A stretch of 64,000 nucleotides of DNA, from assembly GCA_032719365.1 (NCBI GenBank), contig CM064866.1, positions 6,367,781-6,431,780 on the forward strand. Reading direction: 5' to 3'. The position numbers were made by a program, and so were the translations under genes. Below, piece after piece: positions 22,015 to 33,418 of this stretch (within the stretch, counting starts at the first letter, position 1; each line of letters opens with the position of its first letter). Origin of the DNA: Prinsepia uniflora. Taxonomy: Eukaryota > Streptophyta > Magnoliopsida > Rosales > Rosaceae. The notes beneath the pieces are model-generated. The model made no database searches. It saw only the letters and a list, made by a program, of their open reading frames with translations, and was not told where the DNA came from.

Positions 22015-22200
22015 ATTTCCTCCCTCGGATATTTTCCACGATGAAAGCTTTGGATAAGCAAAAGCAGAATTTGAAGCAGACTTATTAACAATGAAGCTGT
22101 CCTTGAATTGCAGCAACGCGGCGGTCTCCTCGACAGAGGCAGCAGCTCCAGCAAGCACAAGATGGAACAAGAAAACAACTTTGTATTTTGAAATCGACAT
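22015..22200 (-). pseudogene. RLP-A pseudogene, N-terminal part
   Basis: From ATG at 22198-22200 the minus strand encodes a signal-peptide-like start (MSISKYKVVFLFHLVLAGAA) followed by the LRR N-terminal region (EETAALLQFKDSFIVNKSAS, 'YPKLSSW'), then stops at the copia insertion. It aligns with residues 17-80 of RLP-B. A second Met 24 bp upstream (22224) is in frame, but homology to RLP-B and to the relics at 33172 and 55525 begins at the MSIS/MPIS-type start. Confidence 0.88.
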
Positions 22201-22680
22201 ATGAAACAGCCAGAGGGATGACAACCTCGTACTTAAGGTTAATTTTGATGTTTTTGCTTTAGATTGGAATGTTTAGCTCAAAATGCATCAGATTGTTAAG
22301 CAATCACTTTATAACATCACAAGATTAAATTAATCAAACCCAAGATTCGGACGGCAACAATAGACGTGCTTGACTTGAAGTAAACAAATAAATTTAATAT
22401 TACCACAAAGTAAGCATCTTTCCAACAGGCAAGTGATATGAGGAAAGCTCTCAAATTCGTGGCAACAGCTTATGTTTTAATCAATCAACAAGTGTACATA
22501 CAGCCAACTAATTATCACCAAAAATTCCATCCTTGCAAATTTGCAATGAAGAATCAATATTGTTGTCAATTCGAATTAATTCGGAAGAAAAACGATTTAT
22601 GTCATTTACATTGAAAAGACAGAGAAATGTTGATAGGGAAACGTTTTGTAACCGGGAGAACACTATACTGCCGGATTCAA
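22201..22680 (-). promoter_or_regulatory. Upstream region of RLP-A (conserved divergent spacer)
   Basis: This is the reverse complement of 32470-33171 and resembles 54930-55525. Shared landmarks are the 'aattcgaattgacaacaat' segment, the 'gtgcacttgtt.attga' segment and, at the far end, CAGTATAGTGTTCTCCCG (minus strand, about 22652-22669). At the two other loci this block separates divergent RLP genes; here the partner gene is absent beyond 22680. Confidence 0.7.
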
Positions 22681-23690
22681 CTTGTTCTCTAGCTTAAAAT
22701 TCGAATTCTTTACGTGCAGATCGCAAGCACCAAAAACCATTAATAAAAGCGAAATAAAACTATAAGGCCTCAATTGATATGTTATACTGTATTGACTGAT
22801 AGACTAATCTGTTAACTGAATAGACGGACTATTTAGTCGCATGTTTGATACTTTGTCAGATTAGAATACCGAATACATTATAATGGACGGATTATATTAT
22901 AGTAATTGACACAAAATACTTATATTTTAAATATTAGTTATATCATTATTAGTATTATTAAATTTTAATAAATTATTCATTATTATTTTATTATTAGTAG
23001 TATTTATTAAATTATTTTTTATTATTAGTAATATTTATTAAATTTTTATTATTAGTAATATTTATTATTTTTATTATATTACTAATTATTATTATTATTA
23101 TTACACTTTTCAAGGTTACTAGTTATCCGACTATTTAATACTGACAATTTTGATGGTATTATTTTAACCTGTCTGAATCGTATAAAAATATACAACCGTA
23201 TTAACTTATACGGTAACTAATTAATACGACTGATATCAAACATTAGATTTTCACTATATTATTCTATTTAGTTCCTTGTAGAGCATACCAAATATAGTCT
23301 AAATACTTAAATCAAATTCTAAAAAGTTAATTAAAAACCAAAGCCGCCTGAGTACCTTGAAGCGGAGACACATTAAAAGCAGGAGAATTCAGTATTAGGA
23401 AAGGGATACAATCTTTAAAAGAAAGAAAAAAAAAACTTCTCCACCACCCATCCTAATAGTACGTCAGTACGTGTGCGAAAAGGAGCTAATTAAAATTTTA
23501 TATGGGTATACTTCAAAGAAAGGAGCTCATTTTAGCTATTTATTTTTTCCAGCGGGATACTTGAGTTCATGGTTTTTCTCTCCTTAATTAATATTGGTTT
23601 TTTTTTTCGATGAACTTCATGTTTTAAAACTTCTTATGATGTATTTAATAACGGTGCTATTTGAGGGTGGATGTAATGGCCTGATATTTA
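22681..23690. other. AT-rich spacer, possible MITE remnant
   Basis: No gene is seen. Long ATT/TAATA runs occur at about 22935-23100. The motif 'atgtttgatac' at 22842 and its near complement 'gatatcaaacat' at 23232 face each other across about 400 bp of AT-rich DNA, which would fit a MITE, but clear terminal repeats and target duplications are not visible. Confidence 0.3.
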
Positions 23691-24084
23691 ATTAAGTAAA
23701 TTATTGTTACACTTTTAATAACTTTTATTTTTATTTAAAACTTTTAATATTTGTATATTAAACAAAATAAGACATTATATCAAACTTTTTTTATTCAAAA
23801 GTCCTTAAATAGAATTTGTAAGTAATATATTCCACATCTACCCTTTTATATCTCAATAAAGATGATGAGTGAGTTATTGAGAATTGCTTCAGACAATTAA
23901 AAATAGCATTGTCTTTTTTTGTTCTTTTTGCCCCATAGCATTTGATTTATTTGGCCTCTTGGACTCTTTATTATATTATGCATATAATAAATATTATATA
24001 TGTATATATTATATATATATCGTATATAGTTACAATTGAATTATATATATATATATATATATTGTATATTATTATTATATACAA
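23691..24084. repeat. Left arm of long inverted-repeat element
   Basis: About 390 bp whose reverse complement is found at 27017-27358. Matching landmarks include 'agtaaattattgttacac', 'caaactttttttattcaaaa', 'atctcaataaaga', 'atgagtgagttatt' and 'ataataaatattatatatgt'. It is interrupted at the symmetry centre by a solo LTR. It resembles a foldback or long-TIR MITE; no transposase is present. Confidence 0.82.
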
Positions 24085-27016
24085 TGTAACGACCTGTCCC
24101 AAATTCCATGATTAGATTAGTGACTAATCACGATTAGTGAGGTTAATCGGTGATTAGTAGAGCGAAATCGGACGAACGGTGCGAAATGACCGTTTTGCCC
24201 CTGATCGTGGCAAAACGTTGACTTTTCCATCGGGCGGTCAAATGGACTTTGACCGATGAACGTGACGTAGTTCGTGACGTCACGAGTTCATAGACAGGTG
24301 GCACGTTCAATTCCGACGTTCGAGGAGGAAGTTATGATGTGCGGAAGTTTAGGGGCATTTTGGTAATTTTGGATAAAAGGGGTCAAATGTTGACTTTTGA
24401 CCGGGAGGTCCGATGGCCGAGGGCCAAAGACCGTTACGTAGATTGGGACGATACGAATCCGTAGACAGGCGGCACGTCGAATTTGGGCGTTCGACGGCGA
24501 AATTACGATTCACGGAAGTTCCCGGTTACTATTCCCGGTGACACGTTCTACGAGACAAAAAGTAAGTTTTGTCTATTGTGGGCCCAGTTAATTTTCAGCA
24601 ACCAATGGATGAGTGACACTTGTCACCCATCCACTGGCCAACCTCACCCATTCATGCACCAAACCCATCCCCGTGCATCGTCCATTTTCTTTGTTCCCAA
24701 ACACAAACCCGATCACCATTTCTCACCCAAACACCAAACCCTTCCCTTGTAACCACAACTGAGACCAGAGGGTGAGAGAGGAGGACTAAGGACGGCAGCT
24801 GGTGGCTGGAACCGCCGTGGGCGGTGGCGGGAACCCAGAACCCGAGCGGGTACCTGGTAAGCCCATTTTCAATTTTTCTGTGGATTTTGTTGTTATGGGT
24901 CGATTTGGACGATTGGTTTGAGTTAAGTAGGTTTCTAGGGAGTTGTTAGAGAGGTTTTGGTGGTGGTTGGACGTCGGGGAAGCTCTGGGAGGTTTCGGGA
25001 AAATTGAACCGTGAGGTTCAAAATTGAACCGGTCAGATTTCGAGGGTTTTAGGTTGTTTTGTTAATTGGGTTAGATAGGAAACTTAAAAATAGGAATTTA
25101 GGAATTGGAATGGAAGAAATCGGACCGAAAATGAGGGCGTCGGAGACCTGGACCGGTTACGCCGGTCCAAGTTGCAGAGAAAACCGGACCGGACCGGTTC
25201 GGGCCGGTCTGACCGCAGTAGGTGACGACACTGTACACTGGCGCGTGGCTCCCACGCGCAGCCACTTCAGGCGGCGCGTGCGGGTGCGTGGGGGAGAATT
25301 TGGGGAAATGTTCAACATACAAAATCATCTATTCGAGGTAACGAACATTTTGGGACTGGTTTCGTATCAATCGGACATCGTCTCAATATGTTTCGGGGTG
25401 TCGGAAGGTTTAGGGTCGGTTTAAAAATAGTTAAAAGTTCGGGAAAATTACGGGGTTTTGGTAGGAGGTTAATTAAGTAGTTATTAACCTTCTATTAAAA
25501 TTTGGACAGGTTTGGGAGTCCCGGTGACGGTGATCGGCTCGGGGAGCCGTATGGCACGCAAATCGAGGCGGCAGCTCGGACGGTCTGTGAGTGGACTTTG
25601 TTTTCTAAATTGGTGCATGCATAAATGTTTATTATATGTTTTATTACATGTTTGATGATGCCATGGGTGCATTTGTATGTGGTTACGTATAAGCACGTAT
25701 TTCGAGGTTTCAGCCTTATATGGTGCTTATACGGGTCTGTATTTCCTTATTGAATTAAATGAACTGGATTTGGATTTCAAAAGGATAAACTCGGGTATGA
25801 GACCCATTTGGTTTTTTCTCGGGCATATGACCTCAGATATCGGGCACGGTGCCCAGCTGATGTCCTATGTTCGGGCACGAGACCCAGTCACTTTACGGTT
25901 TTGATTTCAGGTCAGGGAACCTTAAATGGATTCCCAGGTTCATGACGGTTTATAGGAACCGGCATGAACCCTTGTTATGGTATCGTGGTTCATGACGGTT
26001 TATGGGAACCGGCATGAACCCTTGTTGGTCATTACGGTACATGACGGTTTATGGGAACCGACATGTTACCTGGTTATGTTATTACGGTACATGACGGTTT
26101 ATGGGAACCGGCATGTTACCTGATTATGTTATTACGGTACATGACGGTTTATGGGAACCGGCATGTTACCTTGTTTCTGGATATTATGGATCATGACGGT
26201 TCAGGGGAACCAGACATGAATGTTTATGTTATGTATATATATGTTCATCTACCTTCCTTTACATGTTCTATCTCCTCCGGGGAGGGTCGTTGGCCTAGGT
26301 GGACCCCAGAGTAGTCACGGAGCACCGACTGAGTGGAGTCACCCCCCAGTTGGGTTCCTTACTCTCAGGAAGGCTATGATTACTATTACCTCGGGTAGGG
26401 TCAGTGGTCTACGGACATTGATCTTAACTTTGAGAAGACTCGGATTGAGACCTGGGTAGCACGCGCGTAGCTTTGGAAACCATGACAGGATTGGTTGTGT
26501 GAATTATATGTATATATGATGTATGGTATATGTGATATATGATATGATATATTATGTGTGTTTACACAGGTTTTGGACAATGACCCGTATAGTTAATTCT
26601 TCATGGTTTGGGGCCGAGTCCCTTATGGATTTGGGCAGTGGCCCGTATGGTCGTTTTCATTATGGTTCTTTCAATCTTGGTTTTGGGCTTAGTCCCATAT
26701 ATGGTTTCTTTGGTTAAATGGTTTTCGAATGCATGCATGCTTTTTAGTGAAGGGTACAAATGTCTTTTATAAAATGTGTTTTCGGAAACTCTTGTTTTTT
26801 CCACTCACAGTTTTTAATGTTTTGACTGCCCTTCAGGTTGACATCGGATGTGGACTGTAGCAGAGACCGAGATATCACATACCTCCTCCAGATCCTGGCA
26901 TACTCTGATAGCCCGGGAGGGCAAAGGACGGAAATATCCCTTGTCTGACACTTCGTGTCAGACGGGAGCAGGGTCATCCCGCACTAATCCCGGGGGGATT
27001 GGGATGGGTCCTGTCA
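24085..27016 (+). mobile_element. Giant solo LTR, subfamily C (2932 bp)
   Basis: It starts TGTAACGACCTGTCCC, ends GGGATGGGTCCTGTCA, and is flanked by TACAA (24080-24084, 27017-27021). It is inserted in the centre of an inverted-repeat element. It has a 50-bp tandem array at 25941-26215 and the superfamily blocks 'gacaggyggcacgt', 'gcgcgtg...gggtgcgtgggg', 'tgagtggactttgttttctaaa', 'gcatgcat' and 'cgggagcaggg'. No gag or pol is present, so it reads as a solo LTR. Confidence 0.88.
25941..26215. repeat. 50-bp tandem array, about six units, in solo LTR
   Basis: Units start CATGACGGTTTATGGGAACC at 25941, 25991, 26040, 26090, 26140 and 26192. Later units add 'ggcatgttacctg' instead of 'ggcatgaaccctt'. 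Subfamilies A and B carry different tandem repeats in the corresponding part of their LTRs. Confidence 0.9.
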
Positions 27017-27358
27017 TACAATATATATAATATATACATATATAATATTTATTATGTGCATAAAATAATAAAGGGCCCAAGAGACCAAATAAATCAAAAA
27101 TTAAGGGGCACATGAGGTAAAAAGGACAAAAAAATACCATATTATTTTAATTGTTTAAAAGTATTCTTAATAACTCACTCATTCTCTTTATTGAGATATA
27201 AAAAGGTACATTTGGAATTTATTGCTTACAAATTCTGTTTAGGGACTTTTGAATAAAAAAAGTTTGAAGTAAGGTTTTATTTTATTTAATACACAAATAT
27301 TAAAGGTTTTAAATAAAAATAAAAATTGTTAAGGGTGTAACAATAATTTACTCTAATG
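27017..27358. repeat. Right arm of long inverted-repeat element
   Basis: This is the reverse complement of 23691-24084 with scattered mismatches. The outer end reads '...gtgtaacaataatttact'. Flanking duplications are not obvious. Confidence 0.82.
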
Positions 27359-27740
27359 TTATTCTATTGAAAAAAAGAGTGGAGAGATACGACCAAAGTC
27401 ACATTATGACTTAGTAACTGTGGATTGAAATTTATTTGAATGTGTAACGTTCTCTTCTCTCATGAGAATTAAATATGAGATATTTTATTATGTAAAAAAA
27501 TATTACTAAATTGCAATGTTATTGATTTCGACGAAAATTAAAGTTTGTTAGAAGGAACCCCATGGATTATTATTTGGTGGACAAAACATAACTTTATTGA
27601 TGGAGTTCCAACATATAAGTTCCTGAGGATCGACTAATTAGTAAATTTGGAAACTTTTGATTACAATATATCACAAAATAGTGGGATTATACAAGGTAGG
27701 TTCCCTTTATGTCTAATTCTTTTAAAAACTAAACAAACAT
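27359..27740. other. 3' flank duplicated with RLP-B downstream region
   Basis: No gene. 27530-27740 is similar to 51335-51530, with the shared landmarks 'atggattattatttggtgga', 'atggagttccaa.atataagttcct' and 'atatcacaaaatagt'. The RLP duplication therefore included DNA downstream of the gene. Confidence 0.7.
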
Positions 27741-28740
27741 GCCGTTATCAACCTCTAAGATGAGGTGAGGTGGCTGTATGCAACACTGAATCTTGCAAGG
27801 AAAGAGAGACGCGTCAATTGATGAGGGATCGATCTTGAGAGCTTGTTTTGCGAAAGATCCAAGGACTCAAGCACTGATGAGTTCCCCAACGATGATGGGA
27901 TGCCACCGGTGAGAATATTGTAGGAAAGATTAAGGGAGCGAAGGCCCTTTAAGTTCCCAATGAAAATCTTCCCCTCAAACTTGTTGCTTGAGATGTTAAG
28001 TGATGCAAAGGCTTCTTGAATCTGTGGATAGTAAAGCTCCAAACCTTTGGTCGCTAATGTGATTGAGTAATCAACATGAACCAAGTTCTGATCAGTTCCA
28101 AAATTGTCGAATTCATAATTTAAAGAGGTGGACATGTAATCTGACTTGTTTACAGTAATGTCAGGAAACACTGATGGAATCTCGCCGGTAAAATTATTGT
28201 AAGACATATCAAGAATGCGTAGTTTATGGAAATCAACATTCTTTCTAGATTTTTTCTATCACACCGTGGAATCTGTTATGCCGCATTGCCAAAAGTTTCA
28301 GCTCAGCAAGACTCCCCAACCAAATGGGAAAGACACCATTGAACTGATTGTTGGAAAGAACAAGATACTCGAGCATCAAACAATTCGCCAATGACCTTGG
28401 TAGGCCTCCTTCCAACTGGTTGTGACTCATATCAATCATCCTCAGATTGCTTTTTGAGCTATATATTTGGGGAACAATGCCATGAAAATTGTTATTTCCG
28501 AGAAGTAAAAGGGACAAATTATTGCTGAAATTTCCAAGACACTGTGGATGCATGCCACTCAAGTAATTCATAGACAAGTCAAGGTATTGGAGGGAAATCA
28601 TATTACAAAGCAATGGTGAGACTTCTCCGGTAAAATTGTTGTTTGCAACTGCAAACTCTAACATGGATGGTTTAGGTAATGGTAAGGATCCATAGAACAG
28701 GTTGGATGAAAGCCTTAAGATTAATAGGGAAACCCATGGA
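27741..28740 (-). pseudogene. RLP-C pseudogene, C-terminal LRR part
   Basis: Minus-strand frames are very close to RLP-B LRRs from 'LLEFAV.NN.FTGEVSPLLC' through the island-type region (ITVNKSDYMSTSLNYEF, ATKGLELYYPQIQEAF) to 'LTRLSFLARFSVAY'. One extra T in a T-run near 28251 shifts the frame, and short deletions alter the segment near 27965. The end of the gene (about 100 codons including the transmembrane segment) is missing. The 5' continuation is at 31745, across a solo LTR inserted at an ATGGA duplication inside the coding sequence. Confidence 0.9.
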
Positions 28741-31739
28741 TGTAACGACCTATTCCAGAAATCGAAATTAGTTTAGTGATTAATGACGGATTAGTGAAGT
28801 TAATCAGGGATTAGTTGGATGCTTTCGGACGGACGGTGTGAAATGACAATTTTGCCCCTAGAATGGGCAAAAATGTTGACTTTTCGTTTGGGTGGTCAAA
28901 TGGACTTTGACCGATGACTGTGACATAGTTCGTGACGCCACGAGTGTATAGACAGGTGGCACGTCCAATTCTAACGTTCGAGGTAAAAGTTATGATGTTC
29001 GGAAGTTGAAGGGTATTTTGGTAATTTGATCGAATAGGGACAAAAGGTTACCTTTTTGGACGACAAGGAATTTTCAAGTATTTCGAGGACTATTAGATAG
29101 GTCTCGATGCCCTGAATACAACGACAGGCGGCATGCGTCAATTGAACTTCGGATGAATCGAGTTTGGGTCTAGGAACATGAGGGGCAAAATGGTAATTTT
29201 TGAAGGAAGGGAATTTTGGTCATTTTTGCATAGGGATCTTTTCCCGGTGAGAAGTGTACACTTAGTTGTTGTTGGAAATGGTGCCCACAGTGACTTTGAC
29301 GCGTGGCCATATCTGGATGGTTGTAGAACCTCCCTGCTGCCTCACTGATTTGTTTTAAAAACAATTGTGCAAATCGTGCACGGTGTATAACAAAAATAGA
29401 GAAATGAGGGAACCCATCTTCCTAATTCCCTCTCCATTACAGCTATTGTCCCTACATGATAAAAGAATAAAGGAAAGGGGACTCCAATGAGCACCGTGGT
29501 GCTTTGGGGGAGGGTAGCCGTGAACGGTGGCCCTGAGCTATGGAAAAACAAGGGACCAAATACCTTGTCTTCATGGTGACCCTAAAATCATGTCTTTTGC
29601 TGATGATTGTGCATCAAAGTTCATAAGGAAGTCGACACAAGCACAGGGGTGGCCACGGTGGCGCACAACTGAGACGGTTGGGTGAGTTCTCGTGAATTTC
29701 CCGTTTGAATTCACAAATGGATACCTTCATTTTAGCTCTTCTTGACCTGTTTGGTTAATTGGAATGTGTTATGGCGCTCAAAATAAAGCTAGAGGACTTG
29801 GAACCAAGACTTGAGGTGGCCAAAAATGTGCGAACCAGAGGAGGCAATTGAAGGTTTTGGTTCTTGATTGGGAAGGTAAGACCCAGGTCCTAAAGTCGTG
29901 TTTTTATGAGTTAGATTGATTAGGTTGGATGGCACGATGCTAATAGGTTAAACAGAAGTGAAAATAATGGAGAAATAAAGGAAAATCGTGACCGCCGGTT
30001 CGATTAGACCGGCCTGAACCGAACCAGTTTGGACCCGGTTCGGCGAGAGGTTGAAGATGAACAGTGCAGGCGCGTGAGGCCCACGTACAACCCCTTTGGG
30101 TGGCGCATGTGGGCGCGCTGCACACATTTTGAGGAAGTGTTCAACATGTGAAATGATGTAATCGATGTAACGAACATTTTGGCACTAGTTTCGAGTCGAT
30201 CGGACATCGTCTCGATATGTTTTGGGATGTCCGAAGGTTTTAGGGCTCGGTTAAAAATAGTTGAAAATTTGGGAAAATTACGGGGCTTTAGTGTAAGCTT
30301 TATGAAGTAGTTAGTGACCTTATTATGGGATTTGGACAGGTTCGGGAAAGCCGGTGATGGCGGATTAGCCGGGAACAGCTTAAGTGCGCGCGTATCGAGG
30401 CAGCAGCGCTAGTGGTCTGTTTGTGGACTTTGCTTTCTAACTTATGATGCATGCATATATGTTTTTATGTGTTTTCATACGTGATTCTATGATTATGACT
30501 ATGGACTTGATGATTTACGGTTTTGCAAGTATTTCGAGCTTATACATATTTGCATGTTTTACGAGTTTCTAGTTTATATTATGATTTGATCATGGTTTTG
30601 ATGATTTGATTTTGGGATTTGAAATATGATTTGATTTCAAAGATTTCTAACGGATTTTGGAAAGTGATTTTGGGCTGGGAGCCCTATTTATGAAAGTGAC
30701 TTCGGAAACGTGATTTCGGTTTTGGAATCGAATTTCGGAAAGGTGATTTGGATTTGGTTTTGAAACATGAAAGAGAAATTCTGGATTTGGGTTCGGGATG
30801 ATGGTTCCGGATGCCGGCTTACAGAATCATTGTTGCGAATTCGGATATGGATTTTCTATGGTTTTCACTTGCTGAAAAAATGGTTTTGGATTTAAAGACC
30901 TGAAAAAAGAAAAGAATATGGCTGGATCTGGTTTTGAGTTTAAAGACTCGGTTGATTGACGGGGGAGGGCCTTGGATTGATATGTTTTGCGTTTAAAGAC
31001 TCAGTATATGTTTTGAGTTTAAAGACTCGGTTATGATATCCCCCGAGGCCTGTTATTGTGTTTTGAGTTCAAAGACTCGTTGATATCCCGGGAAGGCCTG
31101 ATTATGCGCATGGTTTTGAGTTTAAAGACTCAGGCGCACTTGAGATCCAGCAACTCGCATGATTGATGTTTTTCACTGGTTTTTCACAGGTTTTCATATG
31201 TTTTGGGCAGTGGCCCGGATGTTTTGGATTTGATGAGTTTTGGGTTGAGTTCCCGTGCTTTCATAAGGATTTATGATTTTGGGTTAAGGCTCTGGATTTG
31301 ACTTACGGATTTGAGAAAAGGAAAGGATTCTAGTTTTCAATAATGGTTTTCTTATCTTGGAAATAAATGTTTTTATGGAATGATTTGATATGCATGCATT
31401 GGTTTTTAAATGGAGAGTATAACTGTCTTTCTGATAATTGTTTTCTGAAATTACTATTTATTTTTTTCCACTTACAGTCTTTCATGTTTTCGATACCCTC
31501 TAGGTTGTTGCGGCGCGGGCTGTTAGTCAAGAGAGACGGAGACATCACGCACGCGATCCACAGTAGATTCTGCGCGCTCTAGGAAGTCCGGTAGTTTTAA
31601 ACGTTTCTTTTGGAAATACCTTGTCTGACTTACGTGTCACATGGAGGTTGGACGTCGGTTTAGCCTTCGTGTCACGCGTAAGTTAGACGGGAGCATGACT
31701 TAACCCTTAATCCCGGGGGATTGAGGGTGGGTTGTGTCA
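28741..31739 (+). mobile_element. Giant solo LTR, subfamily A (2999 bp), in RLP-C
   Basis: It starts TGTAACGACCTATTCC and ends GAGGGTGGGTTGTGTCA, flanked by ATGGA (28736-28740, 31740-31744). It holds the 'gagtttaaagactcgg' repeats at about 30890-31140, the GC-rich 'gcgcgtgaggcccacg' block and the conserved 'tgcatgcat' and 'cgggagcatga' blocks. No coding capacity is recognised. Confidence 0.9.
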
Positions 31740-32470
31740 ATGGAAGAACAGTAGGAGGCTGGTCTGATATGAGGTTTTGAGAAATGTCTAGGAATTTGAG
31801 TGTGCCTATGCTTATGTTCCACACCCATTTTGGTACCTTGCCTTGGATGATGTTTCTAGAAAGGTCTACACGTTCTAATATTGAAGGAAAAATGGGAACT
31901 CATTGATTTTGCATGCACCCAATCCAAGATTCGTGAACTGTTGAATATCCGTTGAGTTTTTTGTACTTTCGGAATCATTGACAAATTCCAAATTGTTATT
32001 ACCCAGTTGGAGTTGGTGCATGTTTGGAAGGTTTTGGAACATTTGAAACTTCACGACACCGCTCATAGATTTTGACAATAGGTAAAGAATTTCAAGGTTG
32101 GTAAGATTCGAAAATGAAGGAGGAATTGAACCATTCAATATGTTGTAAGAAAAATCCAAGTAAACTAGTTTGCCAAAGGTTCCTATACAAGAAGGGATTG
32201 GAGTATTGGACCGTTTAAATAGCTTGTACTAATCCTAAACACAGTGAGTTGTGTAAGGTTTGACAATGAACCAGGAATTTGACCTCCAAAATTGCTTTGC
32301 GAAATGTCAAGAAGAGTGAGCTTTTGAAGATTTACAATCGAAAGAGGTAGGCTTCCCGTAAAACCTAGTGAAGGAAATATATAGATACATGAGAGGGCTA
32401 CTTCGATTAAATTCAGGTAAATAGCCGGTAAGATCATGATTGTATCTCACACTCAAAGCTTCCAAGTTGA
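31740..32470 (-). pseudogene. RLP-C pseudogene, middle LRR part
   Basis: This continues RLP-C towards its 5' end. Recognisable blocks are 'ACKINEFPFFLQY', 'NLTNLEILYL', 'VVKFQMFQNLPNMHQLQLG', 'NLTQLTVFRISTS', 'LTLLDISQSNFGGQIPGS' and 'SVRYN'. Frame changes lie near 31890 and 32170. At about 32470 the coding sequence jumps directly into the upstream spacer ('gactccggcagtatag'), so some 850-900 bp including the start codon, signal peptide and first LRRs were deleted relative to RLP-B. Confidence 0.88.
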
Positions 32471-33171
32471 CTCCGGCAGTATAGTGTTCTCCCGGTTGGA
32501 CGTTTTACTCAAACATTTCCTTCTAAACAATAAACAAAATGATTAAAAATTAAATCGGACATTAAAGTGATCCAATTCGTGTAATCTTTAGTCCTAGATG
32601 GGACATATGATATTCCACCCATCAGCTTCTAGGGTTTGAAATGAATTTATATCTTAATTCCAAAAGCCTTTGCATAACCGGTGACCTGCCTCAAATTGAG
32701 AATATGTCAATTTTTAGTACCTAAATTTAATGATTAATTGACTACTTGAAGTTTCTCAGTCTTTTTAATGTAAATGAGATCAATCGTTTTTCTTACAAAT
32801 TAATTCGAATTGACAACAATGATTCTTGAATTGCAAGGAAGGAAATTTTGGCGATGATCAGTTGGCTGTATGTGCACTTGTTTATTGATCAAAACATAAG
32901 GTGTTGCCACGAGTTTGAGAGGTTTTCTCGCATCACTTTTTTAGTTGAGATATGCTTACTTGCAGTAATATTAAATTATTTGTTTACTTCAAGTCAAGCA
33001 TGTCTATTGTTATTGCCAACCGAATCTGGGGTTTGATTTATATTAATCGTGTGATGTTATAAAGTGGTTGCTGAACAATCTGATGCATTTCGAGCAAAAT
33101 ATTCCAATCCAAAGCAAAAACATCAAAATTAACCTTAATTATGAGGTTGACATCCCTTTGGCTGTTTCATA
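32471..33171. promoter_or_regulatory. Divergent intergenic spacer between RLP-C and RLP-A2
   Basis: This is similar over its length to 54934-55525 (same orientation) and to the reverse complement of 22201-22680. It begins with CAGTATAGTGTTCTCCCG (32478-32495) and ends with GGCTGTTTCAT before an ATG on the plus strand. Both flanking genes are pseudogenes. Confidence 0.75.
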
Positions 33172-33418
33172 TGTCGATTTCAAACTTCAAAGTTTTTGTC
33201 GATTTCAAAGTTCAAATCTAGTTCAAAACCTAACTAGTTTAGAATCTATTCAACTTAGTTTCGTCACCATAAATTCAACAGTGCCTAAATCCTTGACAAA
33301 TTTATCTTTTTTGACAACTCTTACACTCAAGAAATGCGATCTGTTTAGCGAATTCCCTCTGAAAATTTTCCATCTACAGAACTTAAAAAGTTCTTAGTGT
33401 CAGATACAATCAAAATCT
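33172..33418 (+). pseudogene. RLP-A2 pseudogene, 5' fragment
   Basis: It faces away from RLP-C. It starts ATGTCGATTTCAAACTTC (MSISNF...), the same start as RLP-A, but within 20 codons jumps into an LRR segment: 'LVQNLTSLESIQLSFV', 'STVPKSLTNLSFLTTLTLKK', 'EFPLKIFHLQNLK', then, after a frame change, the codons for VRYNQN. It ends where a copia LTR is inserted. An internal deletion removed the N-terminal cap. Confidence 0.85.

Noticed and set aside
22830..23250. Firm MITE call
   Set aside because: Facing motifs 'gtttgata' and 'tatcaaac' are present, but no terminal inverted repeat of useful length and no target duplication could be read.
25941..26215. CRISPR-like repeat-spacer array
   Set aside because: The 50-bp units are directly adjacent without unique spacers, in a plant LTR.
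24085..27016. Complete non-autonomous element (LARD or Helitron) instead of a solo LTR
   Set aside because: There are no paired LTRs within it and no Helitron ends; TG...CA ends with a 5-bp duplication, and a related copy followed by a primer-binding site at 35367, fit a solo LTR best.
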